Assembly (NCBI GenBank): GCA_036768485.1
Contig: JAVLUZ010000273.1
Span: 3,245,015 to 3,309,014 of the forward strand
Direction: 5' to 3'
DNA: 64,000 bases
Source: Mermis nigrescens
Taxonomy: Eukaryota > Nematoda > Enoplea > Mermithida > Mermithidae
The notes under the pieces are model-generated. The model was not told where the DNA came from. It made no database searches and saw only the letters and a list, made by a program, of their open reading frames with translations. Positions 32,573-45,559 of this stretch are shown here, piece by piece (the first letter of the stretch is position 1; each line of letters opens with the position of its first letter). The position numbers and the translations under genes were made by a program.

Positions 32573-33886
32573 CGCCCTTCTTAAGATTAGCCATCCTTGG
32601 CTGATGGTGACTGAGATGACTTTTAAGGAAGTAAGGATGTTCAATGTTTGGGAATTAATCATCAAAATCTGTGTTTTTTTGTGAGTTCTTCAGCATCCAT
32701 AATTAATTTCTTTTTTATAGGTCGTTGATCCCCTTGGACATCTTTGTTTTCGACTCCTTTGATTCTTGGTGTGATTTCAGATCACTGTTGTACTTTTTAA
32801 TGCAATTTACGTGAACCACCTGGTGGCAGTTACCTGCAATGTCAATTTGATATTGAGGTAATTTACATCAATAATATGATTTGGTCCAGTGTAAACTGGC
32901 TGCAGCTTTTTCTGGTACGCCACCATACGTGGGCAGCAAGAAAATTCTGGGGGGGGTGCAAGATTTTTTTGAAGGTCAAGAAATGGCCTTAAAAATGGTG
33001 GTATGGCGATGAAAACACCATTTTTCGACGTTTCTCATCAAGCACTATTCATTGGCATCAAAAAATTGCGAAAAAAACGAAAAAAATTTTCAAAAATTGA
33101 ATTCTGGGGGAGGTATTTTGATTTCTGGGGGGTATTTTGGTTTTTGGGGGTGCATACCCCCAAACCCCCTTCCACGCCCAGGTGTGTATGCCACAACTGA
33201 TAGCTTCATTTCCTAGTAGGATTAAATAACCTGCTTTGCACTCAATGTCTTTTGCTTCTATATTTTGTGCTTATTTCTATCTTTGTTGTGAGATTTCAAT
33301 TTGCTTTTGTACCTTAGTAAGTGCCTCTGAAAAAACGGTTTTTGACTTGATCCTCATGAGTTTCAAGATTGATGAGGTAGAGAGGTTGAACATAGATTAA
33401 AACATCATCTATGGGCGAATTAGGTGTTTGTCTGTACATGAGTAAAAGGGGCTGAACCATCTTGTTTCATTGTTGTGTGTGTTAATAGCAAAAACAGTGT
33501 ATGGTAGATGCTCATCCCAATTGGTTTGATTTTTCTCTATGTACTTTCATTCTCATTCTAATGATATGGGTCTGATTTGCTCCTTTGACCTCTCCATTGG
33601 CTATTGGGTCAATCAGACTGCAGAATTAGTGGGGCTCCATGTCTACACACAATTTTTGTAACAAACAGTCTGGCTATTGTTTGGGCAGTGATGTTTTCTG
33701 TAGCAAATGCCTCAATATATTTAGTGAAGTAATCAATCAAAAAAACTATTTAATTATTTTCGTTTTCTGTTAGATTTATGGGTCCTACACAGTCCACTGC
33801 GATTCTTCCGAAAGGATTGGAGGACAAAATTGGTTGAATGCCTGCCACAATTCTTTGACTCGCAGGCTTGTTACGCTGACAAGTGT
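32573..33886 (-). pseudogene. pol: Integrase core and C-terminal module of element 2
   Basis: On the minus strand 33870-33490 reads HCNTCQRNKPASQRI, then AVDCVGPINL (first Asp region), then DYFTKYIEAFAT and VCRHGAPLIL with SD (second Asp), followed by a frame break. 33540-33220 gives NWDEHLPYTVFAIN, typical of the integrase C-terminal half. Beyond the MITE (32924-33186) the frame continues with QPVYTGPNHIID, a GPY/F-type module, to about 32700. Several stops are present. It is the downstream end of pol and lies about 130 bp from the LTR, with no ORF4 equivalent. Confidence 0.85.
32924..33186 (-). mobile_element. hAT-like MITE (family A) in element 2 pol
   Basis: It starts CATACGTGGGCAGCAAG and ends GCCCAGGTGTG. 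Flanks TACGCCAC (32916-32923) and TATGCCAC (33187-33194) match 7 of 8. Confidence 0.9.
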
Positions 33887-35720
33887 TACAATGTTCTACA
33901 ATTTGCTTTGACATACCTTTCCAGAAATAGTTTTTGGCAATGAGTCTGCCTCAGTTTTTGTGCACCAAAGTGTCTGACAAGTTCATTATCATGGTGGCTC
34001 TTTATTATTAATAATTTTAGTGAGGTAGGGATCTCTATTTGTTTTGCCTTTTCATCAACTTTGTATAAGATTTCATTCTCTATTACATAACCTTCTGTAC
34101 ATTCATTTTGTTCAAAAATTTTCTGTAGTTCTGAATATTCTTGCTGCAAGGAACCAATTCCCATCTCAGGTCCAGCAAGTTTGAGAATTCGGTTCTTATT
34201 TACTCAGATTGCATTTATTTTATTCATCAATTTTTAAGCTGTTGTTGTTGATATTGAAGTATTTTATTTCACGCAAATTTAGCAAATGGGACAGTTTGTC
34301 TGCATTTTGATTTGTTACACCTTTATGTGGCACCACTGTAATTTTTATTCCAGCGAGTGTGAGTCCCCATCTTGCAATACGTGCTGAGGGTTTTGATTTT
34401 TCTGGAATGGATTTTACTGTTGTGTGGTCTGTTTCAACAGTGACTTCTAGCTTATACAGATATGGTCGGAATTACTTGACGAATTCAACTACTGCTAGTT
34501 TTTTAGCTCTGTAACCAAATAATTTTTCTCAGCAGGTTTTAATGTACAACTCATGTAGGCTATAGGGTGTTCTCGGCCATCGCTTTGCAACTGAGAAAGA
34601 ACACCTTCAATCCCGATGTATGATGCATCTGTTCACAATATAAATAGCCATGTAAAATCAGGGTGTGACAAAATGGTTGAATTTATTAAGTTTCCTTTCA
34701 ATGCTTGAAAATAATTTTCTTGTTCCCACTACCAAGTGAAACTCCCATCTATTCTGAACAACCGAGTTAGCAGTCCAAAGGTTTTTGAGCAATTTTTGAT
34801 AATGCCCAAAAATGATTTTATTTCTTTGACACTCGTTGATTCAGACATTTCTTTTTATTGCCTCTAATTTTTTGGTCCGGTGAAATTCCTAGCTCTGAGA
34901 TCACATATCTCGAAAAATATTGTTTTTTCATGTGAGAATTTACATTTTGACAGTTTTAACTTCATATTTGCATCACTTAATCTCCCAAGAAGTATTTTTA
35001 GATGCCTCATCATTTTCTGATGATCTGATGCGAAGATAAGAATATCATCTAGGTAAACAAGGCACTGACACCACTGAAGACCTGATAATATGATATCCAT
35101 AAGTCGAGATAAAGAAGCTAGTGCATTACAAAGTCCAAAAGGTATGTAATTAAATTTGTATAGACCTATTGGTGTATTAAATGCATACGTGGGCAGCAAG
35201 AAAATTCTGGGATGTGCAAGATTTTTTAAGGTTAAAAGAAGGCCTTAAAAATGGTGGTATGGCGATGAAAACACAATTTTTCGACGTTTCTCATCAAGCA
35301 CTATCCATCGGCATCAAAAAATGCGAAAAAGACAAAAAAATGTCAAAAAAATGAATTCTGGGGGGGTATTTTGGTTTCTGAGGGGTGCAAAACCCCTCAC
35401 ACCCAGGTAAGATTAAATGCCATTTTTTCTTATCTTCTTCCTTTGTTTTAATTCAATAATATGTGTTTGCTTGATCTAAGGTTGTAAAATATTTCATGCT
35501 GCTTAAGGTATCTAGAATATCATCAATCCTTAGGAGTGAATAGACGTTCTTTTTGTAATGCTATTCATGCCTCAAAAATTGATGCACATTCTGTTTCTTA
35601 TCCTTTTTCCGACCCAACACTATATTTGTAGACCAAGGTGAAATGCTGGGTCTGATTATCCCATTATTTTTTAGTTTTGTTCCTCATCTATTATAATTTA
35701 TTTTTCTGCTGGCAAAGTAC
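33887..35720 (-). pseudogene. pol: RT, RNase H and integrase zinc domain of element 2
   Basis: On the minus strand, RT begins near 35700 with GIIRPSISPW and RIDDILDTL. It is broken by a MITE at 35184-35411, then continues with AFNTPIGLYKFNYIPFGLCN and YLDDILIF (near 35057-35034), keeping the YLDD catalytic pair. RNase H follows with TDASYIGIEGVLSQLQ (about 34630), first Asp intact, and HPIAYMSCTLKPAEKNY. The integrase zinc region occupies 34164-33886 (SHHDNELVRHFGAQKLRQTH), with Cys residues continuing past 33886. Stops and frame changes are frequent. The RT is clearly Ty3/Gypsy by its PFGLCNA and YLDDILIF motifs. Confidence 0.92.
35184..35411 (-). mobile_element. hAT-like MITE (family A) inside element 2 RT
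   Basis: It starts CATACGTGGGCAGCAAG and ends CACACCCAGGTAAG. A perfect 8-bp duplication ATTAAATG lies at 35176-35183 and 35412-35419. It interrupts the RT just before the FNTPIGLYKFN stretch. Confidence 0.9.
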
Positions 35721-36149
35721 TATAATCCATAGGTAGGTACTTATTACTTGTATCATTAAATTTGTGGTCTGCATAAATTTTTGTGATGTTTACTTTTTTA
35801 CAGCCTTACAAAGTCAAAACATCTCCAGTAAAATCCGCAATCAAATCCCTTTTCTGGAAGAATGCCCCTGCCCCTAAAGTGGGGTCCAGATACAAGTTGC
35901 CAAATTATGTCAAGATTTTATTGAAATTGATGGCAAAGTTCAAGCCAAATTATTCGAAAATTTGAAATTTCTTCTTGGAGAAGCAGTATTCCAAGATAAT
36001 TCAGCTTCAAATTCATGAGATCAGTGTCCATTTTTTTAAATTTTAATAGATTTTGGTGTTTCTAGTTTGTGCTCAAACTGGACCCTTGTCCCTTGGTCCT
36101 AAACCCTCCTCACTACTCCTTGCTGTGAATTATATGCATTGTGTATTTT
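35721..36149 (-). other. Env-pol junction of element 2
   Basis: No protease or membrane segment is recognised here, although element 1 has about 2.5 kb of env C-terminus and protease at the same place. A large internal deletion is the simplest reading. Confidence 0.45.
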
Positions 36150-36942
36150 TCCGCATTTTACATACCTCTCTTTTATTTTAAATGCAGCTTGCAGGTTGCC
36201 TAGGATGACGTAATTGTCGCTTATGAGTGAGGAGTATGTGCCCCAGGTGACATAATAGCAAACCTCTTAAAAAACTTCATCCTGCTAAATAATAGTGCTT
36301 TCAAGATTTTGACATTTTCCATTGGTGGGGCAACAAAAACTTATATCTCCTAAGTCTGAAATAGCATCTTGTCAATTCCAGCTAGCTACTTGTCCTCCTT
36401 CAATCAGAAAATTGGTAACTGCAAAGCAGACATCCCTGCAGCACCAACTAAAGTGAATTTCAAGTCTTAGTCCAGTAGTCCAAGAACCATCAGCAATTTT
36501 ATTTCATTGAATGCCTTCAAATTCCTTATTTTCATAAGAATTTTTGCAAGTGTTGTAAGAAAGTAACAAACTCTTGCGTTTATCCAAAACTATGCCTTTA
36601 GAACCAAAAAACAGTATTTGTGCAGACAGTTTGAGTAATTTCCATGCACTTTAAAGCAAAAATATTTATAGGTTGACTTCTGGGGACAAAAATTGTAGCA
36701 TTTTGTTTTTCGGGTTTAGAGATTGAGCCCCCAGGTAGAACACATTTAATGGATTGAGGTATATTCACTGCATGGCCATTCCTGCTTATGACACAAATCT
36801 GGAAAACTCGATTACCCACAGCACATTTTATAGTATATTCAAAGATTGATATAACAAGGCATATTTTAGATAGTTTTACTGGGTTGCGATGTTTAGGCAA
36901 TATTTTTGATGACAAATTTAGATAATTTGGCTTCACACACAA
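36150..36942 (-). pseudogene. env: env-like glycoprotein fragment of element 2
   Basis: The minus-strand ORF 36942-36598 contains FQICVISRNGHAVNIPQSIK and later NIFALKCMEITQTVCTN. These align with the N-terminal ectodomain of element 1 env (C, GHALAIP, then KC...CT spacing). Further on, minus strand 36457-36428 gives HFSWCCRDVC, matching FTWCCHDFC of element 1, followed by SDLGDI as in element 1 (SDLGDVGGC). About 36230 gives LISDNYVILGNLQAAFKI, seen in similar form in element 3. Stops separate the pieces. It lies between gag and pol. Confidence 0.75.
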
Positions 36943-38480
36943 AATTTTAGATAGGTCAAAAAGTTATGGATAGGTATTATGCAATCTACATAGACTAAAT
37001 TAATTTAAGTAAATCACAAGCAGACATACTTTAAAAATTTTCTCAGATAGAAACAACACAGTTTGCATAATTTAGAGGAGCTTGAATAATTTGCGGAAGG
37101 AGTTACGTCAAAAAACTGTAGATAAATACAAAATGATTTGCATAATTTAAATAGTTTGCGGATTGCAATCAAATTTTTGTTAGAGCGGTCCGCTGTCCTC
37201 CCTATTTCTTGCTGGCGTTTTTGGCATCATGGTCAACCTTTCCAACGTCTTCATTGTTGGCAAAAACATTGTCCTCACCTTTTGACATTTTCTGGCTCTC
37301 AGCATCAGAAACATCTGAGACAAAGAACCAAGACATGGGAATATTTTTAAGAAAAAATACTTGAATATTTCTCTTGTCAAATATTTTATGCACATCAGGT
37401 TTTGCATAAAATTATCATTCAGAAAATTATAAAAGTTCTCACCCGAATAACGTTCCAAGCGCATGTAGGATGGTCTAGGATCCAATGAATCTAGCAAATC
37501 TTTGATCTTTTCCATAGTGGCTGGCATCGGGCTGGCCAATGCTTTTGCTAGGCTAGATCCCTCCAGGTATCAGTTTGTATCGCGTTCTGAGCTCTGCATG
37601 CATAAACATGGTGGAAAATAGTGGTAGGGATTTTGTTGACTGTGTTGGCAATGGTTTTGTTAAAGTTGGCTGATTGTGGCTGAAACACAGTTGTTGTTAT
37701 TGGAACTTGAAGATAAATTGTTGCAGGGGTCTAAGGGCTCTATTCCTATAAGCTGCAATTCATCAACTGGGTCACGGAAGCCACCCCATTCCCAATAAAT
37801 TAGTCGACTGTTGATGTAACAAAACCTCACGTTCTGCTGCCCATTGAACACAACAATGTTTCCAATTAGCCGCTTTTAAGGCCGTATAGTTGGTATTGGA
37901 GTCATCTTCAACTCAGCTATCAGTGTCTGAATTTGAGTCATTGTTCGCTCCAAATAGGAAATGGATGTCGGCAGTAGGGTTGTCATTCTGCCAGTTTATG
38001 TCGTGTTCAGGCAACTCAAAAGGCAGCACCACGGGCGATCAAATTTCTAGTTGGACAGGAAAACTCAATGGATTTACATAACCAGGTTTTATGATTCTTT
38101 GGAGCAGGCCTTTATCCTCTGTCTGTAACTTCAGAATTCATTTGATTCTGGCTTATTGCACCACAATTTTTGATCAAAATATTATTTTTTGGCCTAGAAT
38201 TATCCAAAAAATGAACGTTTCTCCATTGTTTTCCTGGGAAAACAATGTTTTGGAGCTGACTTGGTTGGGATCCTGGGCTTTGCGGACATGAGTTAGGCCC
38301 CAGACTCTGCATTCTAGGTTCTCTTTATCTGTTATTTACATTATACAAACTCTGTCTTGCATTGTTTGAGTGATTATAATATTTACAATTATTTATATTA
38401 TTTGATGTGCTCCTGTGCTGTTCATCGCTTCTAATACTATTATTTAAATTATGATTTACACTACTGTTCAAGCAGCCATA
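36943..38480 (-). other. gag-env interval of element 2
   Basis: Minus-strand open pieces occur (37851-37660 with YWEWGGFRDPVDELQLIG; 37539-37180), but no known domain is recognised. An Asn-rich, low-complexity AAT/AAC stretch lies at 38335-38530. Element 1 also has an undefined interval at this position. Confidence 0.4.
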
Positions 38481-38499
38481 ATTATTGCTATAATTATCA

Positions 38500-39488
38500 T
38501 TATTACTAAAATTATGGTAATTACTGCTGCAATTTTGTGGACACATAAACAGTGGGTGAAAACCGCCATAAGACCAACATTTGGTCCTATTTTGGCAACA
38601 ATGTCTTGCCAACTGTCTGAAATAGCACGTTTTGGCTGTGTGATTGGTCCATCAGCAGATTTTGCACCGACGCATGTTGTGCTCCAAAATTTTCTTAATT
38701 TCTTCAAGTTTTTGCTCCATAGTTGTCTCTGAAAGTAAGATTGTTAAATTATAATCTGATTTTGGTTTGGGCTGAGTGGGATGATCTTGAATCTGTTCTC
38801 TAAATACTTGGCTCTTGGTGTACATTGCCAGCTTAATAGTGTTGACTAAGGTTTTACACTCCTGATATTTTAGCCCCTCATAAACTCTCAGTAAAAGATC
38901 ACAAATAAAAATGGGTTTAATTATACTCTTATGGCTCTGTTCTGAAAGTTGGGGATAAGCCAATCTTGCAAGCTTTTTTAATCTTTCAGAGAATTCCAGG
39001 ATGGACTAAGTTTTCCATTGCTTTGCATCATACACCATGCCCTGATAAATATTGCTATCACGACCCTCCAAGAACTTAGTTTTAAGCGCATCTACTATGT
39101 CATCAAAGGTAGGTCCATGAAGTGTTTCTAAAATATTGTTAATAATTGCTATGGCCGTTCCGGCGCAGTTAGATTCTGAAAACGCAATTTTATATGCATC
39201 ATCTGCATTTGAAACGCCTTGGAGGACCATATGTTTTTGAAATTTTTCAATCCATCCATGAAAAGATTCATCAAAAGCTCCAGAAAATGGCTTAGGAGGT
39301 GCACCCAGATGTTGCAAGGGGTCTCTTCTCAGACCTGATACATTTGGATCAGCACACAGTTGAATTATTTGCTCCAAATGTGTCACATTTTGGACCAGTG
39401 GAGTGCAAAACTTGTCCAAGGCACTTTTAAGAGCTTGTTCCTTTAATCTTCCATTTACCATCATGTTTTTGCAGTCAAAGTGCACCAT
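38500..39488 (-). pseudogene. gag: gag of element 2
   Basis: The minus-strand ORF 39488-39006 (161 codons including stop) holds the capsid N-terminal signature: PPKPFSGAFDESFHGWIEKF followed by a helical region with DDAYKIAFSESNCAGTA. A second piece (38963-38652) carries the capsid C-terminal part. A zinc-knuckle remnant lies at about 38580-38540: CWSYGGFHPLFMC, where the second Cys is replaced by Tyr. The gag of element 3 shows the same phrase pattern (PFSGGFGESF, then VDDEFKIVFSEFN), so the two gags are close relatives. Confidence 0.82.
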
Positions 39489-40894
39489 TATGGCATAAAC
39501 TCCTAGTGCATATTAAGCTATGGCTTCTTAACATCCTCTGACAGCTATAACTTTAATTTAGCGCAATTTTTCATGCACTTTCTGAATATGTATGATATTT
39601 TCTGTGAAAATCATGTTTAAAAGAGGTATAATTAGATAACTATCTCAATGCATAAGAATAGGCACTTGTTAGACATTATGCAAAAAACAAGGAAAAGTAG
39701 ATTTCTGGTGTGTTAAACACATCCAGGGGATACATTTAAAAAGCTGGAAAGGAAAAACCACTAAATTTTCTCATTAGAACTTTATTTTCCCATCTTGAGT
39801 TATTGTGGTATCATTGTAAATAGGCAAAAAATGCCTATTTCTTACTACCGCTTAATGCCTCTTCAAGCTAAACCAATAAAAACGATGTAACTGATGCCAC
39901 AACGAGGCCAGACAAATTTTTTTGGACACATGGATAAGATAGAAAAGAAAAAAATGCCACAAAAGCAATTCATTATGCTGCCAGCATAGAAGATGGCAAA
40001 CAGAGGGTCAATTTAGGATCAAATGTCTTTTTCTAGTTACCGCTTTTGTGACTTTTGAATCAAAAATTATTTAATGTAAGGTGCAAAGCTTTCAGAAAAT
40101 TTATTTTCTTGCCCCTGTGTCAATTCAGTTCCATTCTCTAATTCAATTTGTCCTGACATACTTGGAGCAAGAGATATAATATTTCTAAATAAAATAGACT
40201 GCGCACTTGCTGCGGGGTACTTTGATACCTAGGTACTCAAACTGAAGTATGCAAAGTATCCAAAAATGTTTGATGAGTCTTTAGCGTATTTTCTAAGGCT
40301 TTCGAGGCTTCTCAATCAGAAAATTAGTCAGAAGAGTCTGAAGCGCTTTTTTGAATAGCCTTTTTGCTTTCAGAATCAGAATTTGAATCCATTCCGACTT
40401 TTTATAGTTTTCCCAATTTTTAAGTCTTAAAAAAATCTATCCTGATAATAACCCTAGTGAAACACACAATACATGTACTGCATATGGTTTAAAATTAGAA
40501 TTTGTTTAAGCTTTGACACTTTTTCCCTTTTTATTTTTTTAAACTGTTACCCTATCAGGAAGTACATAAGATTTGATGGAAATGCTCTATGGGGGTTTTG
40601 AAATTGTTGGTTGGACAATTACAATAGAAAAGAAAAATGAGGTACCTTGACTGACTCGAAATCACAATGAAAAAGTCAGTAAAATTATGAAAATTTTTGG
40701 GATGTCTCCAAATATGCAATGAAATGGCTTTCTCCAGACTTGAATATTTACTAAGTCGGCTTTTTCCAGAGTATAAATTAATTTACTCAATGGTTACTCT
40801 GTTTATTTTATTATTTTTTGGTCACTCCGAGCTGAATTCTCCAAGCAGGGGTCAACATAATTAAAATTCAGTCACGCTTATCTACTTCACATCA
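39489..40894 (-). other. Leader of element 2 between 5' LTR and gag
   Basis: About 1.4 kb of A+T-rich DNA without a recognised gene. The primer-binding site next to the LTR at 40894 is not obvious. Confidence 0.45.
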
Positions 40895-42044
40895 TGTGAC
40901 GACCATGCTTGGACCCTTCTTGATTTCACTCCTTATGAGATTATTATTAATATTTCCTTAACAAACTTTGATAATCTTAGCACCCTTATCTACTTCACAC
41001 TTTATACCTCAAATATTGATGTACTTATGTGTGTACATAACAAAATCAAGAAGCTAGAAATTTTGAGTTGTATTATTTAATATAATACACCAAAAACTCA
41101 CGTTTTAAAATTTGATGAGTATGACAAATCAAAAGAAAATAAAACAACTGAAACTCGTGACAATCTAGCGCAACTGACTTTGAATAGGAAGTGACAGATT
41201 TGATGAGTCAAAACCAAATAGACTAAGCAATAAATTTGACAATAATGGATGTTGAAAGTAGAAGATTGAGTTGAAAATTGGTTGACGCTGAGTGTTCAAA
41301 AACAACAGTAAAAACTAAGCCATCTTGTTGACTTAATCTGAGTTTTATAGTTTTCTGCAGTCACCCAGTCTGAATAGTAAAAGGGATTAAAATAAAGCTT
41401 AATCCTATTTGGTTGGAGGAAAGTCACTTTGCTTACTTTACTGTTTAATATATTGTGTGTGGAATTTGCTTGTTTTATATGCATTGCTCTGATATAAACA
41501 TTGCCTCATTAACCTCTTTATATCTTACACTTCCGCCATACTTTTTATGTCTCTTTTAGTCTTGGTGTTTTCTGTATCTAATTCACTGGTGTTCATATTG
41601 CAATGTTAATTAGATTTTACCCATAGTTAGGTGCTAAAAGTTTCATATCTTTCAGCACAGCTCATTTGCTAATTTATATATTATTTTGTTGAATTTGTGT
41701 ATAAACAGCGGATTTAGACTGGATTCAGTTTTTGGTTACCAGCACTCTGTCTGGCTTTTAAATCGCTTAGACCACTTTAAACTTGGTCTGGGAATCTTCT
41801 CTTAATCCCTATTTCAAAGCCTTTTTGTCTATGATTTGCTAAATGTTACCTTATATTTGTTCAATCATATCAGCTAAGCTATGGTACATAAAATACGAGT
41901 ATGCATTGATAATTCTTACCTGTTTATAATAAAGCAGAAGCTTACCACAATAAATTATGTGCCAATTTTACATTAACGTAGTTTAAATAATTTGCAGTAT
42001 TTTCCCAATACACAATAATGATCAATGTACAGGGTTACTTGACA
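40895..42044 (-). repeat. 5' LTR of element 2
   Basis: On the plus strand it starts TGTGACGACCATGC and ends GTTACTTGACA, and it is collinear with 31402-32572. Confidence 0.9.
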
Positions 42045-42048
42045 ATTT

Positions 42049-42414
42049 GAAAATTTCATTACCCTTATTACAAAACAAATCTGAGTTTTTATTTAACACT
42101 AATATGTCTAGTTTTTAAAAATTTCTGTGCAAACTCATTTCCATGTTTGAATGAGTGTTCACATGCAAAAGGAAAATTTATAATCATTGCTGCCTACATA
42201 TCTTTGTGTACTAACATAGAATATCAAAAATAGGAATCACAGCTGGAAAATTGAAGTTGAGCAGCCATAAATGAAAAATTGTCTAAAACTCTGTCTTAAA
42301 TCATATCATTCGGCAAATTAAAGTCAATAAATTATACAATTGTAACAAAGATGAGGAGAATGGATCGGCTGCAGGTCATATGCATGATCCACCTGATTCA
42401 TCTGAAATATGTCC
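42049..42414. other. Noncoding flank right of element 2
   Basis: Nothing recognised apart from A+T-rich DNA. Confidence 0.4.
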
Positions 42415-42650
42415 TTATAAATGCATTTCTTGAACTCGCATTTGGGCTTCTTCCCACGTAATCTTGGAGCAGTAAGTGATGAACATTGTGAGCACTCTCA
42501 ATGAGACATTTCACTTATAGAAAAATATTACCAAGGCAAATGGAATCCAAATATGTTGGCTGACTATTGCTGGGGACTGATTAGAGATGCTCCAGATGCT
42601 AAGTACAAACAAAAATCAAAGTCGAGAAAGTTTAAAGGATCATTCTTGGT
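42415..42650 (+). pseudogene. Fragment of a transposon-associated protein family
   Basis: One frame reads MHFLNSHLGFFPRNLGAVSD, then EHCEHSQ, a TGA stop, then KYYQGKWNP, NMLADYCWGL and IRDAPDAKYK. The pattern (LGAVSDE-H, then YQG-W, then MLADYCW) recalls an uncharacterised protein family that I associate with repetitive loci in arthropod genomes, from memory and unverified. Only about 75 codons are recognisable and no full ORF exists. Confidence 0.5.
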
Positions 42651-45500
42651 TGTATTGCTTATACTTGTCATACAATGTTTAATGGTCATTTGATTAAACA
42701 ATTTTTAATTGTATCTAAAAATCCTTATATGCTAGAATAAATCAAAAGGCAGATTTGAAATGAGCGCACAAAGCTGCCTTAGAATCACCCTAAAACTATG
42801 GATTTAGAAAAAAAAGTTACCACATGTTGTTCAGTGTAATCCTTCATTATATCATTGTCTTTCATATGTTGTTATGAAAGCCAATGACCTAACAAGGTTC
42901 TCTGTGTTTTATAATCTGGGATCCATGCATAATGAAGTTGTGTTTTGAATAAAGTTGAAGATACAAAGATGTAGCTGTAAAATTCTTTCTATTTTGTTTG
43001 TGCTACGATTAGTTACTATTAATCTTAAACTTGTTGAGTATTGTTTGTATAAATTTGAATCATCTCTTTTGAGGTGGATGGGACATACACTTCTAAAATG
43101 ATGAAGGTATTCTTGGAATGGAATGGAGTAGTGGCGAGCACACCTGGGCGTAGGGGTATGCACCCCCAAGAATTCGAAATTTTTATAATTTTTTTTGTTT
43201 TTTTCGCAATTTTTTTATGCCAATAGATAGTGCTCAATGAGAAACACTGAAAAATGGTGTTTTTCCATACCACCACCTTTAAGGCCATTTTTTGACCATT
43301 GAAAAATTTTTAACCCTCTTCAGAATTTTCTAGCTGCCCACAAATGGTGGCAAAACATAAGCGGATAAGTGACTGCTTTTATGTTAATCCCAATAATCTT
43401 TGCCGCTGATTTAAGGCATGAGAATTAGGTTAATCAACAGGTGTATCATGCAGGGTACTTCAGCTTTAACCTTCATATGGATCAGAACAAGGAAGTAAGG
43501 AAAGAGTATTGCTAAATCCTTATTTTTGCCAAAATATAATTACGATCATTGCTAATTCTGCATTAACTATAGCTTTTTTACGAAAGCTTGAGATGTTAGC
43601 AAAGTGTTTGTTGTAGCCCGGTCCACATTTCTTCCTAGCTCTTTGGTTCCAAGTTAGAAGGACATTATTACAATATACAGAGATGTTTACAATTGAGCTG
43701 CATGTGTGGAGGTTGCAACTAAAAGCATGAGTAATAATTGTACAAAATTTTGCACTACCATTTAGAAGGAATAAATAAGGACTGTCTGATCACCATCACT
43801 GATTTCTAAATCAATTGTCACTATTATTATCAAGTTTTTTACATATCTTGATGCAAATGTGGCAAAGGAAAGTAATTTGGCTTTCCTTCAATCCAATGTT
43901 GCTTTCAATTTGTACATTACATTTATTTGCTATACTGACACTCAGGTACCTTCAAGATCCTTAAATAGTTCTGTGCATCCAGAAGACTGGGTCATATTAG
44001 GCGCCAGTTAGGGCAGTAGTACCAGTTTGTTGATGCATGCTTCTGTAATTTAATAGTATTGACACAATTGCACCAAATACTTGATTAGTAGTAATGTTTC
44101 CTTGTAATTGAGTAGTATGATTTAGCATCTAGAGTAATGTAAATAAAATAAATAATAAAACATCAATATATCTAATTATGAAGGTAATCAATGTAATATT
44201 TTAAGTAAAGCAAATGAGTGGTTCCCAATTATTTCTTAGCTCAATAATAAAAAAGTCATGTTCCATATTGAAATAATAGTGATTCAGCAAGGCAATTTAA
44301 TGAGGTTTATTGATCTTAATTTAGATAATTATAATTCTTCTTCTCTAGCATTGAAATCATTGTTGGAAACTGTTTTACGGACTACTCTTGACAACTATGG
44401 AATGTTTGAGCACATTGTCATAATTCACCACAACAAATTTATTTTGATGCTCTTTGTTTAAGAAATCCTGCTGCCAGGATATGTAATCCTGCTCCTTATA
44501 AACAGGTTCAATCAACAAAAGTAAGCATTTAAACTTTACTTCGATTTTAAAGGTTTTTTCAATGTCTGAAGTGACTCAATTGAAAGAATATAGAAAAATG
44601 CTTAAAAAGTTGAAAGGATTCTTACTTATTTTCAGAATAAGTGTGCAATAAAATTTAAAGCTCTTAACAAAATGATTCACTGTTAATTTTTCATCAGCCT
44701 TTGGAGAATTAAATAAATATGTGGAAAGATCTGATCTTCCACAATACCTGAGGTGAGCATGTAATGAAGATCCTAATTAACTCTAAAATTTTTGTTCTTG
44801 GCATCTTTGTCGATTAATTTGCTGTTAGAAAAGTATATGCTTCAACAATACCAAATTTTATGGTCTGTATGGATAGAGCCATACATGATCTTTAAGGTTT
44901 GGGGGAGTCAATACACCTACAAAAATTTGAAGTCTCTAGAATTGGCAATTTTTGAAAGTTTTTAAAAGTTTAATGTAAATTCCTAAAAAAAGGTGCTTGT
45001 TCAAGCATTCACCCCTTAGGTGCAGAATATATATTCCAATGGAGAATTAATGTATAATTTGCAATGATTTTTGGCTGTCACTGAGCTTAAGTTCTATGAA
45101 TTTTTAATGCAATATAAATGACATTTATTTATTTCCATGGTGGCCCTGAAGTCTAGCTGTATTGGTTTAAGTTTTGATTCAGTGATTTCTTTGACTTTAT
45201 CATCGATAAAGCATATTATACTACCAATCTTTTCCCATTTGTATTAGGTAACAGTGTGTTTATTTAAAATAAGATTTGAACCAATATTTCCTGTTCAATA
45301 CTTCACATATAGCAGAAGCATAGTATACATTTGCACGCTCATGCCCTGGTTTAGGCTCAAATTTAATGCATTTTACATTTCTCTACTGCATTGGAACTGG
45401 CATTTTAAGTGATGTAAGCGTTTTTGGTTTCAGTTCGCACTTTTCAAGCAAAGTTATTACGCCTCTTTTGAGTGGTGAATTGTTAAGTAAACCGGTACAG
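42651..45500. other. Noncoding DNA between element 2 and element 4
   Basis: No gene recognised apart from the MITE at 43139-43346. The rightmost part may be decayed pol of element 4 on the minus strand, but no RT motif could be read. Confidence 0.4.
43139..43346 (+). mobile_element. hAT-like MITE (family A)
   Basis: It starts CACACCTGGGCGTAGGGG and ends GCTGCCCACAAATG. Flanks GTGGCGAG and GTGGCAAA match 6 of 8. Confidence 0.82.
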
Positions 45501-45559
45501 GGAATGTTTTGTTCTTTAAATCAAACTTGCTTTTTGTTATTAGAATAGTAGTTTTTGAG

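Larger units (their letters stand above)
31402..42044 (-). mobile_element. Element 2: Ty3/Gypsy LTR retrotransposon, gag-env-pol order
   Basis: Direct repeats of about 1.15 kb (31402-32572 and 40895-42044) bound a 10.6-kb minus-strand element. The 4-bp repeat ATTT flanks it (31398-31401 and 42045-42048). Inside, reading on the minus strand, are gag (about 39490 to 38500), env-like sequence (about 36940 to 36150) and Ty3/Gypsy RT, RNase H and integrase (about 35700 to 32700). The protease and env C-terminus are not found and are probably deleted between 36150 and 35700. Two family A MITEs inserted later. The LTRs are clearly more diverged than those of element 1, so it is older. Confidence 0.9.
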
